From: CALODP01 sp942492055
Lineage (GTDB): Bacteria > Bacteroidota > Ignavibacteria > Ignavibacteriales > Melioribacteraceae
NCBI GenBank assembly: GCA_942492055.1
Contig: CALODP010000015.1
Location: 496,001-560,000, forward strand
Direction: 5' to 3'
Length of the DNA stretch: 64,000 nt
Under the pieces are notes generated by a model, which saw only the letters and a program-made list of their open reading frames with translations, was not told the DNA's origin and did not search any database. The position numbers and the translations under genes were made by a program. This document shows positions 27,172 to 36,621 of this stretch, in pieces; the stretch's first letter is position 1; each line of letters opens with the position of its first letter.

Positions 27172-27940
27172 CGTTCAAAGGGAAGTGACAGTCGTTCAAA
27201 ACGATTTGACAGTCGTTCAAAGCGAAGTGACGCTCGTTCAAAGCGATTTGACATTCGTTCAAAGCAATATGACACTCGTTCAAAGCAATTTGACAGTCGT
27301 TCAAAGTGATGTGACACTCGTTCAAAGTGATGTGACAGTCGTTCAAAGGGATGTGACATTCGTTCGAAGGGATGTGACAGTCGTTCAAAGCGATTTGACA
27401 CTCGTTCAAAGCGATTTGACATTCGTTCAAAACGATTTGACAGTCGTTCAAAGTGATGTGACATTCGTTCAAAGCGATTTGACATTCGTTCAAAACGATT
27501 TGACGCTCGTTCAAAGCGATTTGACAGTCGATCAAAGTGATGTGACATTCGTTCAAAGCAATTTGACATTCGTTCAAAACGATTTGACAGTCGTTCAAAG
27601 TGATGTGACACTCGTTCAAAACGATTTGACAGTCGTTCAAAGCGAAGTGACACTCGTTCAAAGTGATGTGACATTCGTTCAAAGCGATTTGACATTCGTT
27701 CAAAACGATTTGACGCTCGTTCAAAACGATTTGACAGTCGTTCAAAGTGATGTGACAGTCGTTCAAAACGATTTGACATTCGTTCAAAGCGATTTGACAT
27801 TCGTTCAAAGTGATGTGACGTTCGTTCAAAACGAGGTGACGCTCGTTCAAAGTGATGTGACAGTCGTTCAAAACGATTTGACATTCGTTCAAAGTGATTT
27901 GACATTCGTTCAAAACGAAGTGACAGTCGTTCAAAATGTG
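27172..27940. repeat. 37-unit, 21-bp tandem array with dyad core TCGTTCAAAACGA
   Basis: CGTTCAAA recurs every 21 bases from 27172 to 27928 with no insertion or deletion (756 = 36 x 21). Each unit has TCGTT-CAA-AACGA or a near variant, then an 8-base linker containing TTGACA or GTGACA. Variation is confined to a few positions: the base before TTC or CTC, A/G and C/T after CAAA, and the linker ends. Three frames stay open because 21 is seven codons. The plus-strand reading gives TVVQSDL heptads. No proper ribosome site precedes any of these frames. Confidence 0.95.
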
Positions 27941-28058
27941 GGAATAATAGGTGATATTGTTGGAAAGTAGGTTGTTTTCGAAGTTTTTGTAGAGAAATAA
28001 GAGAGAAATGAGGCCCTAAAGAGGGTATTTATCAATTAACCTTACCAAGGAGGTTATC

Positions 28059-28736
28059 GTGCAAATACGAGAAGAAAACAAATTCACAATGTTTCGAACA
28101 GTTAACGGGCATCTGGTTAATAACCCGACGGTTGTTGATTCGATACCGGTTTTCAGGCTTTCGGCCGATTTGTTCGAGGCAAAATTAATGGCTATAGCGG
28201 ATAAGAACGGTGAGTATCTTTCGCTAACGGCCGGTAAAACAATTCTTAAGGATGAGGCGGAGGACGCTTTGGTCGGGACGTTATTGGGGCTGGCCTCTAC
28301 TCTTTCGCTATTCGCGGAAATAAACGGGAAACGTGATCTTCAGGAGATCGTTAATATTACCGAATCGTCTTTAAGAAGGATGCGAGATACGGATCTTTTG
28401 AACAAGGGGCAGGAGATTGTTTCTCATATCGAGATAAATAAGGATGATCTGGATGATTTCGGTATTACGGATGAGGTATTGGCTAAGGCAAAGGGGTGTG
28501 TGGAGCTTTACGATACTTCTTTGAATCTGAAAGAGACCAGTTTTGCCGAGAAGAAAGCGGCCAGACAGGTTTTGAAGGATCTCTTTTCGGAGGCGGATGA
28601 TATTCTGTATAATCGTCTGGATAAGTGCGCCGAGATGGTAAGACAAAATTATCCTGAGTTTTATATTCAGTATCAGGCTACTCGTGTAATTAAGGATCTT
28701 GGGATCAGACATACAGGTGGGTCGGATGGTGAATAA
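28059..28736 (+). CDS. Unknown helical cytoplasmic protein
   Basis: This 225-residue protein starts at GTG 28059, with a perfect AAGGAGGT site upstream, so it is surely translated. No signal peptide or membrane segment is seen. The N-terminus (FRTVNGHLVNNPTVVDSIPVF) leads into long amphipathic helices, including ALVGTLLGLASTLSLFAEI and EADDILYNRLDKCAEMV. It ends RHTGGSDGE. I do not recognise the family. It has its own terminator and follows the 21-bp tandem array. The composition is typical of the chromosome. Confidence 0.75.
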   Translation: MQIREENKFTMFRTVNGHLVNNPTVVDSIPVFRLSADLFEAKLMAIADKNGEYLSLTAGKTILKDEAEDALVGTLLGLASTLSLFAEINGKRDLQEIVNITESSLRRMRDTDLLNKGQEIVSHIEINKDDLDDFGITDEVLAKAKGCVELYDTSLNLKETSFAEKKAARQVLKDLFSEADDILYNRLDKCAEMVRQNYPEFYIQYQATRVIKDLGIRHTGGSDGE

Positions 28737-28744
28737 TCGGGTTT

Positions 28745-28768
28745 GGGCCCTTCGGGGCCTTTTTTTTC
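28745..28768 (+). terminator. Rho-independent terminator with UUCG loop
   Basis: GGCCC-TTCG-GGGCC (28746-28759) followed by nine T. It lies ten bases after the stop of the unknown helical protein. Confidence 0.9.
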
Positions 28769-28858
28769 TTATTGGGGGAATAGAAGGTTTAGAACAGAGA
28801 GGGTAGAAATAGTTATTGAGAAGAACTTATATTTTGTGATATTTCCGGAGGTTTTGTT

Positions 28859-31084
28859 ATGGAAAGATTATTGGCAAAATTTTGTTATGAGTATCCACGA
28901 TTTCACACCGTGAGTGAAAAAAGAAAATATCTTGAAAATTTCAGTAAAAGAGCTGCCAGGCTTAATAAGAATCTTGAGGTTTTGATTAACGGATTTATAC
29001 TGTTGAATGGCAATATACTTTCCGGAGCAAAAGAGAGTTTTGAGAAAATTCAAGAAGCAAAGGAAGAGAAGGATTTGATAAATATATTTGCTTTGTGGGG
29101 GCTCGGATTAATTGAGTTTAGAAAAAGAAATCTGGATCATGCCGGACGATTATTATTTATGGCTGACACACTTTTGAGCAAAATAAATAATCAGGAAGGG
29201 GAGGAGAAATCGAAAAGAAAGAAAAGTGTAAAATATAAAACCGCTTTGTTTAACAATACCTTAGGTGATTATTATTTGGAAAGAAAAGAATATGAGTTGG
29301 CAAATGAAAAATACGAAGAAGCACTAAAAGACTCCCCAACGTTTTCAGACGCCTTTGTAGGATTAGGGAATGTTGTTATTCGGGAATATACGGAAAAAAA
29401 GAAGGAGGAGAGGGATAGGAAGGTTCTTGATATTGCCATGACTCATTATCATAATGCGACAAAGGCTGATAAAATGAGTACGAGAGGATTCAACGGTTTA
29501 GGTGTTGTTTACTATTGGATGGCTGAATCAAAAAAAACTTCTATAATGAAGAAGCGTTATTTAAAAAAAGCAAAAAGAAAATTTGAAAAGGCTACAATAT
29601 TATCGGAGGATAATGGTCTTGCTATAGCAAATCTCGCTTTTCTGCAAAATAAAGAGAATGAATTTAGTAAATCTGAAGAAAATTACCGAAAAGCTTACGA
29701 AATATTTAAGGAAAAAAAAGATGAGTTTTACTCAAAGGAAGTGGAAGGGATTTTGCTGCGTGCAGCCCTTTTATCAGAATATGGTAAGGAAATGAAGGGG
29801 GATGATTTGGTGAAAAAAGTATTACGAAATAATAAATTACAGGAAATAGCCCAAATAGCAAAGGATAAAGAGGATCAACTAAAAGCAGAGTTAAAGAAAC
29901 CCAGGAATGACGAACGAGGAAATTATTTTCAAGTTTTAAGAAGATGGAATTCATTTACTCCAATTCTCGCGGAAAGTAACCATATTAGTATGGGTGGTGG
30001 ATATTTTTTGAAATGTGATGATAAGGGGATAGTAGTTGATCCTGGGATAAATTTTCTGGATAATTTTAAAAGCTTTTCACATCGTTTTGATGAGATAGAT
30101 TATGTGTTTGTTTCCCATGCTCATAATGATCATACAGCCGATATCGAATCTATATTGGTATTACTAAATGAATTTAATGAACCAAATAAGGATGATCAGG
30201 AAAAAGAGAAGGATGAATCGAAGAAGGAGCCAAAGAAAATAGAATTTTTTATGTCTTTGAGCGTTTTTAAGAAATATTCAGGCTCGTTAGAGCTAGGGGA
30301 AAAACAATATTATCAAGTGCATATTGTTGAGCCGGGTAATGAGATGAAATTAGGCTCAGATGATAGAGCCCCGAGTGTAAAAGTTTTGGCGTCTAAACAT
30401 GATGATATTATCTCGGACAGGGATTCGCTTGGTTTTTGCTTCAATGGAAAAAACTGCAGACTTATTTACACTGGTGATACCGGATGGAATAGAAAGATGA
30501 TGAGACAATATACTGAATTACATGAAATAAATACACCGGAGAAATATACCGTATTGTTAGCCCATCTCGGAGGTTTCAAGGATTGTGAGTATGAATATTT
30601 AAAGGATGAGGAAAGTGATTGTAATTATAAAAATCATTTGGGGAGAATAGGATTAACCGAAATAAATAGGTGTTTACGTCCTGATATATGTGTAATATCT
30701 GAATTCGGGGAAGAGATGAGGGGAGGTAGAATAAAAATAGCCAATGAGTTTCAAAAGATGTTTAAGAAGTGTAAGGAGGAGATAGGAAAAGAGATCAAGT
30801 TTATACCCGCGGATATCGGGTTGAAATTTTACATGGAGAGAAAAAAAATTAACGGAATAATATACTGTGGCGTTGATGAAAAAATTGAGTACGGATGTGT
30901 TGACGCGAATAAAATAGAATATGAAATGAGATATAAGGATTATTCCATTCATTATTATGCTAAAGAAGAAAAACTAGATAAGGGTTTAATGCAATATAAA
31001 CTGAGTGAAGAATGGAACAAAGATATGTCTTCGAAGATTAATGTGAACGGAAACGGGGAAAAGACCGAGCCGATTATTTGGTAA
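28859..31084 (+). CDS. TPR-repeat / metallo-beta-lactamase-fold fusion protein
   Basis: This 741-residue protein has no signal peptide and is probably cytoplasmic. Residues about 60-310 hold TPR-like helical repeats (for example LGDYYLERKEYELANEKYEEALKDSP). From about residue 370 an MBL-fold hydrolase begins with YFLKCDDKGIVVDPG. The metal site HxHxDH is in FVSHAHNDHTAD (about residue 420). Further ligands are likely the His in LASKHDD, the Asp in IYTGDTGW and the His in LLAHLGG. MBL enzymes of this kind cleave phosphodiesters or lactones; the substrate here is unknown. An acidic lysine-rich insert (NKDDQEKEKDESKKEPKK) lies after the metal motif. It is a single gene with AT-rich coding. Confidence 0.8.
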   Translation: MERLLAKFCYEYPRFHTVSEKRKYLENFSKRAARLNKNLEVLINGFILLNGNILSGAKESFEKIQEAKEEKDLINIFALWGLGLIEFRKRNLDHAGRLLFMADTLLSKINNQEGEEKSKRKKSVKYKTALFNNTLGDYYLERKEYELANEKYEEALKDSPTFSDAFVGLGNVVIREYTEKKKEERDRKVLDIAMTHYHNATKADKMSTRGFNGLGVVYYWMAESKKTSIMKKRYLKKAKRKFEKATILSEDNGLAIANLAFLQNKENEFSKSEENYRKAYEIFKEKKDEFYSKEVEGILLRAALLSEYGKEMKGDDLVKKVLRNNKLQEIAQIAKDKEDQLKAELKKPRNDERGNYFQVLRRWNSFTPILAESNHISMGGGYFLKCDDKGIVVDPGINFLDNFKSFSHRFDEIDYVFVSHAHNDHTADIESILVLLNEFNEPNKDDQEKEKDESKKEPKKIEFFMSLSVFKKYSGSLELGEKQYYQVHIVEPGNEMKLGSDDRAPSVKVLASKHDDIISDRDSLGFCFNGKNCRLIYTGDTGWNRKMMRQYTELHEINTPEKYTVLLAHLGGFKDCEYEYLKDEESDCNYKNHLGRIGLTEINRCLRPDICVISEFGEEMRGGRIKIANEFQKMFKKCKEEIGKEIKFIPADIGLKFYMERKKINGIIYCGVDEKIEYGCVDANKIEYEMRYKDYSIHYYAKEEKLDKGLMQYKLSEEWNKDMSSKINVNGNGEKTEPIIW

Positions 31085-31543
31085 ATGAGGATGTGGGAGA
31101 TTAAAAGATGAGTTAAGTTAATGGGTTATTTAATTAAGTGTATTGTTTTAGCTTGTTGTAGAATGTGTGTGCCAATCTTGTCGCTTCGTCATGAGATTTT
31201 GAAGAGGAGCCTTCCTTTTTTTTCTGCGGTTGTTTTACCCTACTTTTTACCTTGCTGATTTGTTTTGGTGTTGTTGCATTCCGAATAGCATATATGCGGA
31301 TGGGAATGTGATTAAAAAGCATTATGCTATTGTGAATTTTCTCTTATGGAAGTTTGAACTTTCAGTTGGAAGAAAGGATGTGATAACGGAAATATATGAT
31401 TTGCAAGAGAGACGTGGCAAAGGATGAGAGGGATAATCAATATCCAGTGATGGCAATACAACTAAGAAGAAAACATGGGAAGTACTGAGACAATATCAAG
31501 AGTGAAAAAGCGGAAAACTTTTTCACTCGGTGAATTTGGAATA
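31085..31543. other. Gap without supported features
   Basis: This 459-base gap holds only short open frames lacking ribosome sites or family similarity. I see no RNA gene or repeat. Confidence 0.5.
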
Positions 31544-31873
31544 CTATAGTTTCTCTTCGAGAATAATGGCGGTACCGTTAGCAGAGACCATCAACATGCT
31601 TCCCCCTTGTCCTATAGTTTCGTAATCGAGATCAACCGCGATTACGGCGTTTCCTCCCAAGAGTTCGGCTTGTTCAATCATTTCCGCTATGGCAATATCT
31701 TTGGCTTCGCGCAATTCTTTTTCGTAAGAGGCTGATCTTCCGCCAACGATATCTCTGATGCCGGCGAAGAAATCTTTGAAAATATTAGCTCCGAGAATAG
31801 CTTCTCCGGATACCAGCCCCAAATATTTTACGATCTTTTTTCCTTCGATGTTGTTTGTGGTTGTAACTAACAT
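31544..31873 (-). CDS. YbjQ-family (UPF0145/DUF74) protein
   Basis: This 109-residue protein matches the YbjQ pattern from end to end: MLVTTTNNIEGKKIVKYLGLVSGEAI, GANIFKDFFAGIRDIVGGRS, EMIEQAELLGGNAVIAVDLDYETI and MLMVSANGTAII. The family folds as a pentamer and is annotated as a heavy-metal-binding domain, with uncertain physiological role. It is transcribed divergently from alr. A second, more divergent member lies at 47693-47965. Confidence 0.93.
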   Translation of the reverse strand: MLVTTTNNIEGKKIVKYLGLVSGEAILGANIFKDFFAGIRDIVGGRSASYEKELREAKDIAIAEMIEQAELLGGNAVIAVDLDYETIGQGGSMLMVSANGTAIILEEKL

Positions 31874-32108
31874 AAAATGCCTCCTGATAAAAATGTGAGA
31901 TTCAAAGATAAAGATTATTTGGAAATTTCAAATACTTATTTAAATTGGGGAGAGAAAAGGGGCACACTTCAAAAGGGGAATAATCAAGGGAAAGTGATTT
32001 CGACCAATATTTTCGGCGATTTTTCCAGGATAAAAACGGAAATAATTTATATATTTATCTCTCGTAATGCCGAAAAAAATTCTCTAATTATTCTTGATGT
32101 GAAAAGAT

Positions 32109-33218
32109 ATGCGATCAACCTATGCGGAAATCTGTTTGGCTAACCTGAAATCGAATTTTCTAAATATCAAAAGTAAAGTAGACAACAGAAAAGTATTAGC
32201 AGTAGTAAAGGCCGACGCTTACGGGCACGGAATGGTAGAATGCGTAAGAGCATTAAATGATTTGAAGAACGAGGCTCCGGATTATTACGCGGTGGCTCTG
32301 TTCGAAGAGGCTTTGGAGTTGAAGGAAGCAAAGGTAACCGATAAGCCGGTACTGACTTTTTCTCCCTTCAATCTCGAAGAACTTGAAGAATACTTGAAGT
32401 ATGAGATTATGCCGACGGTTTGTGTACCGGAGCATATAGAGATACTGAAATCATTGGATCTTGATAGGAAGCTCTCTGTCCACGTCAATATTGATAGTGG
32501 AATGGGGAGATTGGGATATCATTATTCCGAAGCGATTGAAAAGATTACCGAGTTAGCGGCAATAAAGAATGTGGAAATAGCCGGGGTTTATACCCACTTT
32601 GCCACATCCGATGACGCTGATAAAGAGTATGCCAATATTCAGTTGGATCGTTTTAAGAACGTAACCGATACTTTGAAGAAAAATGGCGTTGAGATTGGTA
32701 TTGTTCACGCTGCCAATAGCGGGGCGATACTGGATATGCCGGAAGCTTATTTCGATATGGTTCGATGCGGAATGATTCTATACGGATATTATCCGTCTGA
32801 GGAGACCAGTGAATCTATTGAGCTTAAGCCGGTAATGTCTTTGGTAACACAGGTTACTTCTTTGAGAAAAGTAGCAAAAGGGGAATCAGTAAGTTACGGA
32901 AGAAAGTTTATAGCTGAAGAAGACAGTACTGTTTTTACCGCGCCGATAGGATACGCGGACGGAGTAAACAGGAATTTAACCAATAAAATAAATTGCCTTG
33001 TAAAGGGGAAGAAATTCCGACAGGTCGGAAGAGTTACGATGGACAGAATTCTCTTTTTGTGTAATGATCATGAAGTGAAAGGGGGGGAGAAAGCGATTTT
33101 ATTGGGTGAAAGCGAAGAAATAAAAATCGACGCATGGGATTGGGCCCGAGAGTTGGATACAATTCCGTATGAAATAACATGTAATATCAGTAAAAGAGTA
33201 CCTAGAAGATACATATAG
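32109..33218 (+). CDS. alr: Alanine racemase
   Basis: This 369-residue PLP enzyme interconverts L- and D-alanine for peptidoglycan. The PLP lysine sits in AVVKADAYGHGM (about residue 34). The second catalytic region GESVSYGRKFIAEEDSTVFT and IGYADGVNR lies in the C-terminal domain. The fold-III barrel segments SVHVNIDSGMGRLGY and GVYTHFATSDDAD are also clear. The start ATG 32109 opens directly with RSTYAEICLANLKSN, as usual. Its stop touches the next gene. Confidence 0.95.
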   Translation: MRSTYAEICLANLKSNFLNIKSKVDNRKVLAVVKADAYGHGMVECVRALNDLKNEAPDYYAVALFEEALELKEAKVTDKPVLTFSPFNLEELEEYLKYEIMPTVCVPEHIEILKSLDLDRKLSVHVNIDSGMGRLGYHYSEAIEKITELAAIKNVEIAGVYTHFATSDDADKEYANIQLDRFKNVTDTLKKNGVEIGIVHAANSGAILDMPEAYFDMVRCGMILYGYYPSEETSESIELKPVMSLVTQVTSLRKVAKGESVSYGRKFIAEEDSTVFTAPIGYADGVNRNLTNKINCLVKGKKFRQVGRVTMDRILFLCNDHEVKGGEKAILLGESEEIKIDAWDWARELDTIPYEITCNISKRVPRRYI

Positions 33219-33220
33219 TG

Positions 33221-34066
33221 ATGATGACTCTCGAAAAACAATATATAATACAGGCAATAATGAGCGCCGCCAATAATCTTAGGCTTAGTTCCGAAAAGAT
33301 TGAGGTGGTTGCGATATTACGAGAGCATCTATCCAATTGCGAAGATCTGGAAAAAGAATTTCGCAGATTTAAAACAGTTACCGAGCTTTCTAAAGCGGGT
33401 ATAAAACTGGCTGAGATTTATAATTACATAGCCAGGACGAAAGTAGATTTCCTTAAGGTGTCTGATGTATTCAAATCCCATAGTCACAGCATGGTTATGA
33501 TACTCAGTACACTACTCGATGTAGCTACTCCGGGAACCATTCACGGATTATTGGAAAAAAATCTACCGAAAGAACCGGAGATAATTCATGAACCGAAGGA
33601 AGAGATTAAAGAAGCTGAAGAAGTTTTGGAAGAAGAATCGATTACTCCCGAAAAGATGAAAGAGGATATCATTTTTGAGGAGGATGAAGATGGGGACGAA
33701 TCCGGAATCAGCCACTTCGAGGAAACAATTCTAAAGCCGATACGTAGTCTGGAAGGGATGCTCGGAAGGATATCGACGAATAATTATACCGATGAAGAAC
33801 TTTTCGAGTACAAAGAGATTGTAAAAAGGAATGCCGATCTTTCCGAAAAGATTGGTTTTAAGATAGTTACAAATATGCATCTGATTTTCGGCGCGGCGTT
33901 AAAGCTGATAATGACAAAGCGTTTAGTTCCCGATGGGAACGTTATTGAGTGTATGCGTGCATGTCTTATTGTAATAGTTGCCGTAGTTAGAGGAAAAGAT
34001 GTAGACATAACAAGTTATTTGAATAAGGCCGAAGATTTCGGCCAAATGATTTTGTCTTTGAAATAA
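33221..34066 (+). CDS. Unknown protein with acidic linker, downstream of alr
   Basis: This protein of about 281 residues has no signal or membrane segment. An N-terminal helical domain (about residues 5-110) is followed by a strongly acidic linker (EEIKEAEEVLEEESI..., about 125-165). A C-terminal helical domain with LIFGAALKLIMTKRLVPDGN comes last. Three consecutive start codons (GTG 33218, ATG 33221, ATG 33224) overlap the alr stop; the first ATG is chosen. I do not recognise the family. Position between alr and manC suggests an envelope-related operon, but that is inference. Confidence 0.7.
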   Translation: MMTLEKQYIIQAIMSAANNLRLSSEKIEVVAILREHLSNCEDLEKEFRRFKTVTELSKAGIKLAEIYNYIARTKVDFLKVSDVFKSHSHSMVMILSTLLDVATPGTIHGLLEKNLPKEPEIIHEPKEEIKEAEEVLEEESITPEKMKEDIIFEEDEDGDESGISHFEETILKPIRSLEGMLGRISTNNYTDEELFEYKEIVKRNADLSEKIGFKIVTNMHLIFGAALKLIMTKRLVPDGNVIECMRACLIVIVAVVRGKDVDITSYLNKAEDFGQMILSLK

Positions 34067-34078
34067 AGGAGATATATA

Positions 34079-35146
34079 ATGAAGCTTTTTGCGGTAATAA
34101 TGGCAGGTGGAGTTGGCGCGAGATTTTGGCCACGTAGCAAACAGACCAAACCAAAACAACTGCTAAGAATATTCGGTGAAAAATCGATGATACAGCATAC
34201 GGTTGACAGACTTGAAGGATTTATCGAAAAAGAGAATATCTTCGTAATAACAAATAGCATTCAACAACCGAAAATACAGAAACAACTTCCCGGTATTCCC
34301 GAGGAAAATATTATTGCCGAGCCATTCGGAAAAAACACTGCTCCTTGCATCGGGTTAGCCTCGGTTATAGTAGAGAAAATAGATAAAGACGCAGTTACTA
34401 TTACTCTTCCGGCCGATCATTTGATTCAAAACGAAGAGGCCTTTATTGAGACATTGAAATGCGCCGCTGAACATGCCGAATCATCCAAAGGCTTGGTTAC
34501 ATTGGGAATAAATCCGGTTCGTCCTGAGACCGGTTACGGTTATATCCAAATTGATGATAACGAGATATCGGAAGGAATTCATAAGGTTCTTCGATTTGCC
34601 GAAAAGCCTAATTTGGGCACAGCGAAAAGATTTATGGAGTCCGGAGATTTCTTTTGGAATTCAGGTATATTCATTTGGAAAGTTGAAACCATATTGAAGG
34701 AAATAGAGAAGTATTTACCCGATCTTTCCGAAGGGCTAGACGAGCTGAGACCTACAATCGGAACTTCTGAGTTTTATAAAACGCTTGCCAATGTTTACGG
34801 GAAAGTAAAATCGATTAGTATTGACTACGGAATAATGGAAAACTCCAAAGAAGTTTATATGATGAAAGGGAATTTCGAATGGAGTGACGTTGGAAGTTGG
34901 GAAGCTGTTTATCAATTATCCGAAAAGGATAAAGACGGAAATGTTAAAGAGGGGGATGTGTTCGTAAGTAATTCATCCAATTCATATGTACATTCCCGCA
35001 AGAAATTTGCCGCCGTTCTTGGGATGGAGGATACCATTGTAATTGATACAAATGACTCACTATTGGTATGTAAAAGAGAGTACGCGCAAGATGTTAAGCA
35101 GATTGTGGACTATCTTAAATTGAAAAAAAGAAATGAGTTGTTATAA
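34079..35146 (+). CDS. manC: Mannose-1-phosphate guanylyltransferase
   Basis: This 355-residue nucleotidyltransferase makes GDP-mannose from GTP and mannose-1-phosphate. The N-terminal GTP-binding signature is MAGGVGARFWPRSKQTKPKQ. Other conserved pieces are AEPFGKNTAPCIGLA, TLPADHLI, PVRPETGYGYIQ, FAEKPN and the C-terminal-core SIDYGIMEN and WSDVGSWEA. It lacks the fused isomerase domain of longer homologues. GGAGATATATA lies before the ATG. The next gene overlaps by one base. Confidence 0.93.
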   Translation: MKLFAVIMAGGVGARFWPRSKQTKPKQLLRIFGEKSMIQHTVDRLEGFIEKENIFVITNSIQQPKIQKQLPGIPEENIIAEPFGKNTAPCIGLASVIVEKIDKDAVTITLPADHLIQNEEAFIETLKCAAEHAESSKGLVTLGINPVRPETGYGYIQIDDNEISEGIHKVLRFAEKPNLGTAKRFMESGDFFWNSGIFIWKVETILKEIEKYLPDLSEGLDELRPTIGTSEFYKTLANVYGKVKSISIDYGIMENSKEVYMMKGNFEWSDVGSWEAVYQLSEKDKDGNVKEGDVFVSNSSNSYVHSRKKFAAVLGMEDTIVIDTNDSLLVCKREYAQDVKQIVDYLKLKKRNELL

Positions 35147-35778
35147 TGAAGAAACTTATTACCGAAAATGATATTATCCAGGCGGCCAGAGCCGGTAATA
35201 ATAAATTATACGTGGAAGGGGAGTATTTGATTACTCCTCTTGCCAAAGACGCGATGAGAGATTACAAGGTTGAGATAACTCTCAAAGCGATAGAGGAAGA
35301 AATAAATAGCGAACCGCTGAAAAGAATTTCGATAGGTTCGGATCATACCGGCTTTGCTTTGAAAAAGAAATTGAAAGAATATGTTGCCGGATTGGGATAT
35401 GATATTATTGATGTAGGAACGAACAGCGAAGCCTCATGTGATTATCCTGATTACGCGATGGCTGTGGCTAATCCTATAATAAAGAGAGAAGTTGATTTCG
35501 GGATAATGATAGACGCTTCGGGAAATCCTTCGGCAATGACAATGAATTCAATACCTGGAATAAGAGCCGCTGTTTGTTACAACGAGTTCACGGCATGGAG
35601 CGCGAAAGCTCACAACAATGCCAACGCTATTACTATTGGTGCAAAAGCGATTGGTGAAGAAGCGGCGAAATTTATAATAAAGAAATTAGTCGAAACCGAG
35701 TACGAAGGGGGACGACATCAGAAAAGATTAGATAAAATAAGTGAGCTTGAAAGCAAGTTGCTCGAACGAAATAGTTGA
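35146..35778 (+). CDS. RpiB/LacAB-family sugar-phosphate isomerase-like protein, catalytic Cys missing
   Basis: This 210-residue protein has an extra N-terminal module of about 55 residues (ITENDIIQAARAG, YLITPLAKDAMRDY) before the RpiB fold. The fold begins RISIGSDHTGFALKKKL and contains SCDYPDYAMAVA and NNANAITIGAKAIG. The usual RpiB active-site segment CGTGIG is replaced by DASGNP, with Asp123 at the Cys position. RpiB normally interconverts ribose-5-phosphate and ribulose-5-phosphate. Some RpiB-like subfamilies lack this Cys. The reaction here is therefore uncertain. The gene overlaps manC by one base. Confidence 0.78.
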   Translation: MKKLITENDIIQAARAGNNKLYVEGEYLITPLAKDAMRDYKVEITLKAIEEEINSEPLKRISIGSDHTGFALKKKLKEYVAGLGYDIIDVGTNSEASCDYPDYAMAVANPIIKREVDFGIMIDASGNPSAMTMNSIPGIRAAVCYNEFTAWSAKAHNNANAITIGAKAIGEEAAKFIIKKLVETEYEGGRHQKRLDKISELESKLLERNS

Positions 35779-35859
35779 TTGTGGAAAAATAATTTCTTTT
35801 GAAAAACATTAATAAATTATAAATTTACGACCTAGAACTTGATAAAATTGGGAAACTAA

Positions 35860-36621
35860 GTGCATATAGAGAAATGTAGAGTAGAATCTTTAACAAAGAT
35901 CAAAGACAATATCTACCTTCTGAAAGTCAATTCTCCAAAGATATCTTCCAAAGTTAAACCCGGACAATTTTGCAACGTAAAAGTATCGGAAAGCAATTTC
36001 CCGTTATTGCGACGTCCGTTTAGTGTCTCCGATGTGGATGGAGATTCCTTATCGATAATGTTTGACGTACATGGTGAAGGTACCAAATTACTTTCGGAGA
36101 AGAAAGAAGGGGATATTTTGGATATTCTGGGACCTTTGGGAGAAGGTTTCGGGTTGGATGATGATTACGAAGTAGCTATTATTATTGCCGGCGGACTAGG
36201 TTCGGCTCCGTTCCCTTTGGTTACAAAGAGTATTCCTGCGGATAAAAAAGTTTATTCATTTGTCGGCGGACGAGAGGAAAGCTACGTAGTTACTCACGGA
36301 ATGAAAAACGCTAAGGTTGCTACGGACGACGGTTCGACAGGTTTACATGGTAATGTTATTGAGTTGATAAAAGCGAATGAGGATCTTCTTAAGGAAGGGA
36401 AATGCAAGGTATTCGCATGCGGACCAACCCCGATGCTTAAGGCTGTTCAGACGTTTTGTCTGGAAAGGGGAATCAACGGAGAGATTTCCACGGAATGCGC
36501 GATGGCGTGCGGGTTTGGCATTTGCCAGGGATGCGCAGTTGAAGAGAAAGATAACAAAGATAAATATAAGCTGGTATGTAAAGACGGACCTGTGTTTAAC
36601 GTGAGGGAAGTGGAATTATGA
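35860..36621 (+). CDS. pyrK: Dihydroorotate dehydrogenase electron-transfer subunit
   Basis: This 253-residue flavoprotein starts at GTG 35860. It has the FAD-binding RRPFSVSDVDG motif, an NAD-binding IIIAGGLGSAPFPLV motif, and a C-terminal [2Fe-2S] site with cysteines in ECAMACGFGICQGCAVE and LVCKDGPVF. PyrK passes electrons from PyrD to NAD+ in pyrimidine synthesis. It overlaps pyrD by four bases (ATGA), so the two subunits are produced together. Confidence 0.93.
   Translation: MHIEKCRVESLTKIKDNIYLLKVNSPKISSKVKPGQFCNVKVSESNFPLLRRPFSVSDVDGDSLSIMFDVHGEGTKLLSEKKEGDILDILGPLGEGFGLDDDYEVAIIIAGGLGSAPFPLVTKSIPADKKVYSFVGGREESYVVTHGMKNAKVATDDGSTGLHGNVIELIKANEDLLKEGKCKVFACGPTPMLKAVQTFCLERGINGEISTECAMACGFGICQGCAVEEKDNKDKYKLVCKDGPVFNVREVEL

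Noticed and set aside
26912..27970. Three long frames (259-340 residues) across the 21-bp array, one with TVVQSDL heptads that would form a coiled coil
   Set aside because: The exact multiple of three explains the open frames in several readings at once; no ribosome site was found. Expression data could reverse this.
31085..31543. Possible small genes on either strand after the TPR-MBL gene
   Set aside because: Short, no ribosome site, no conserved pattern.
31877..32143. 88-residue frame overlapping the alr start
   Set aside because: It overlaps the real alr N-terminus, lacks family features, and occupies the divergent promoter region between ybjQ and alr.
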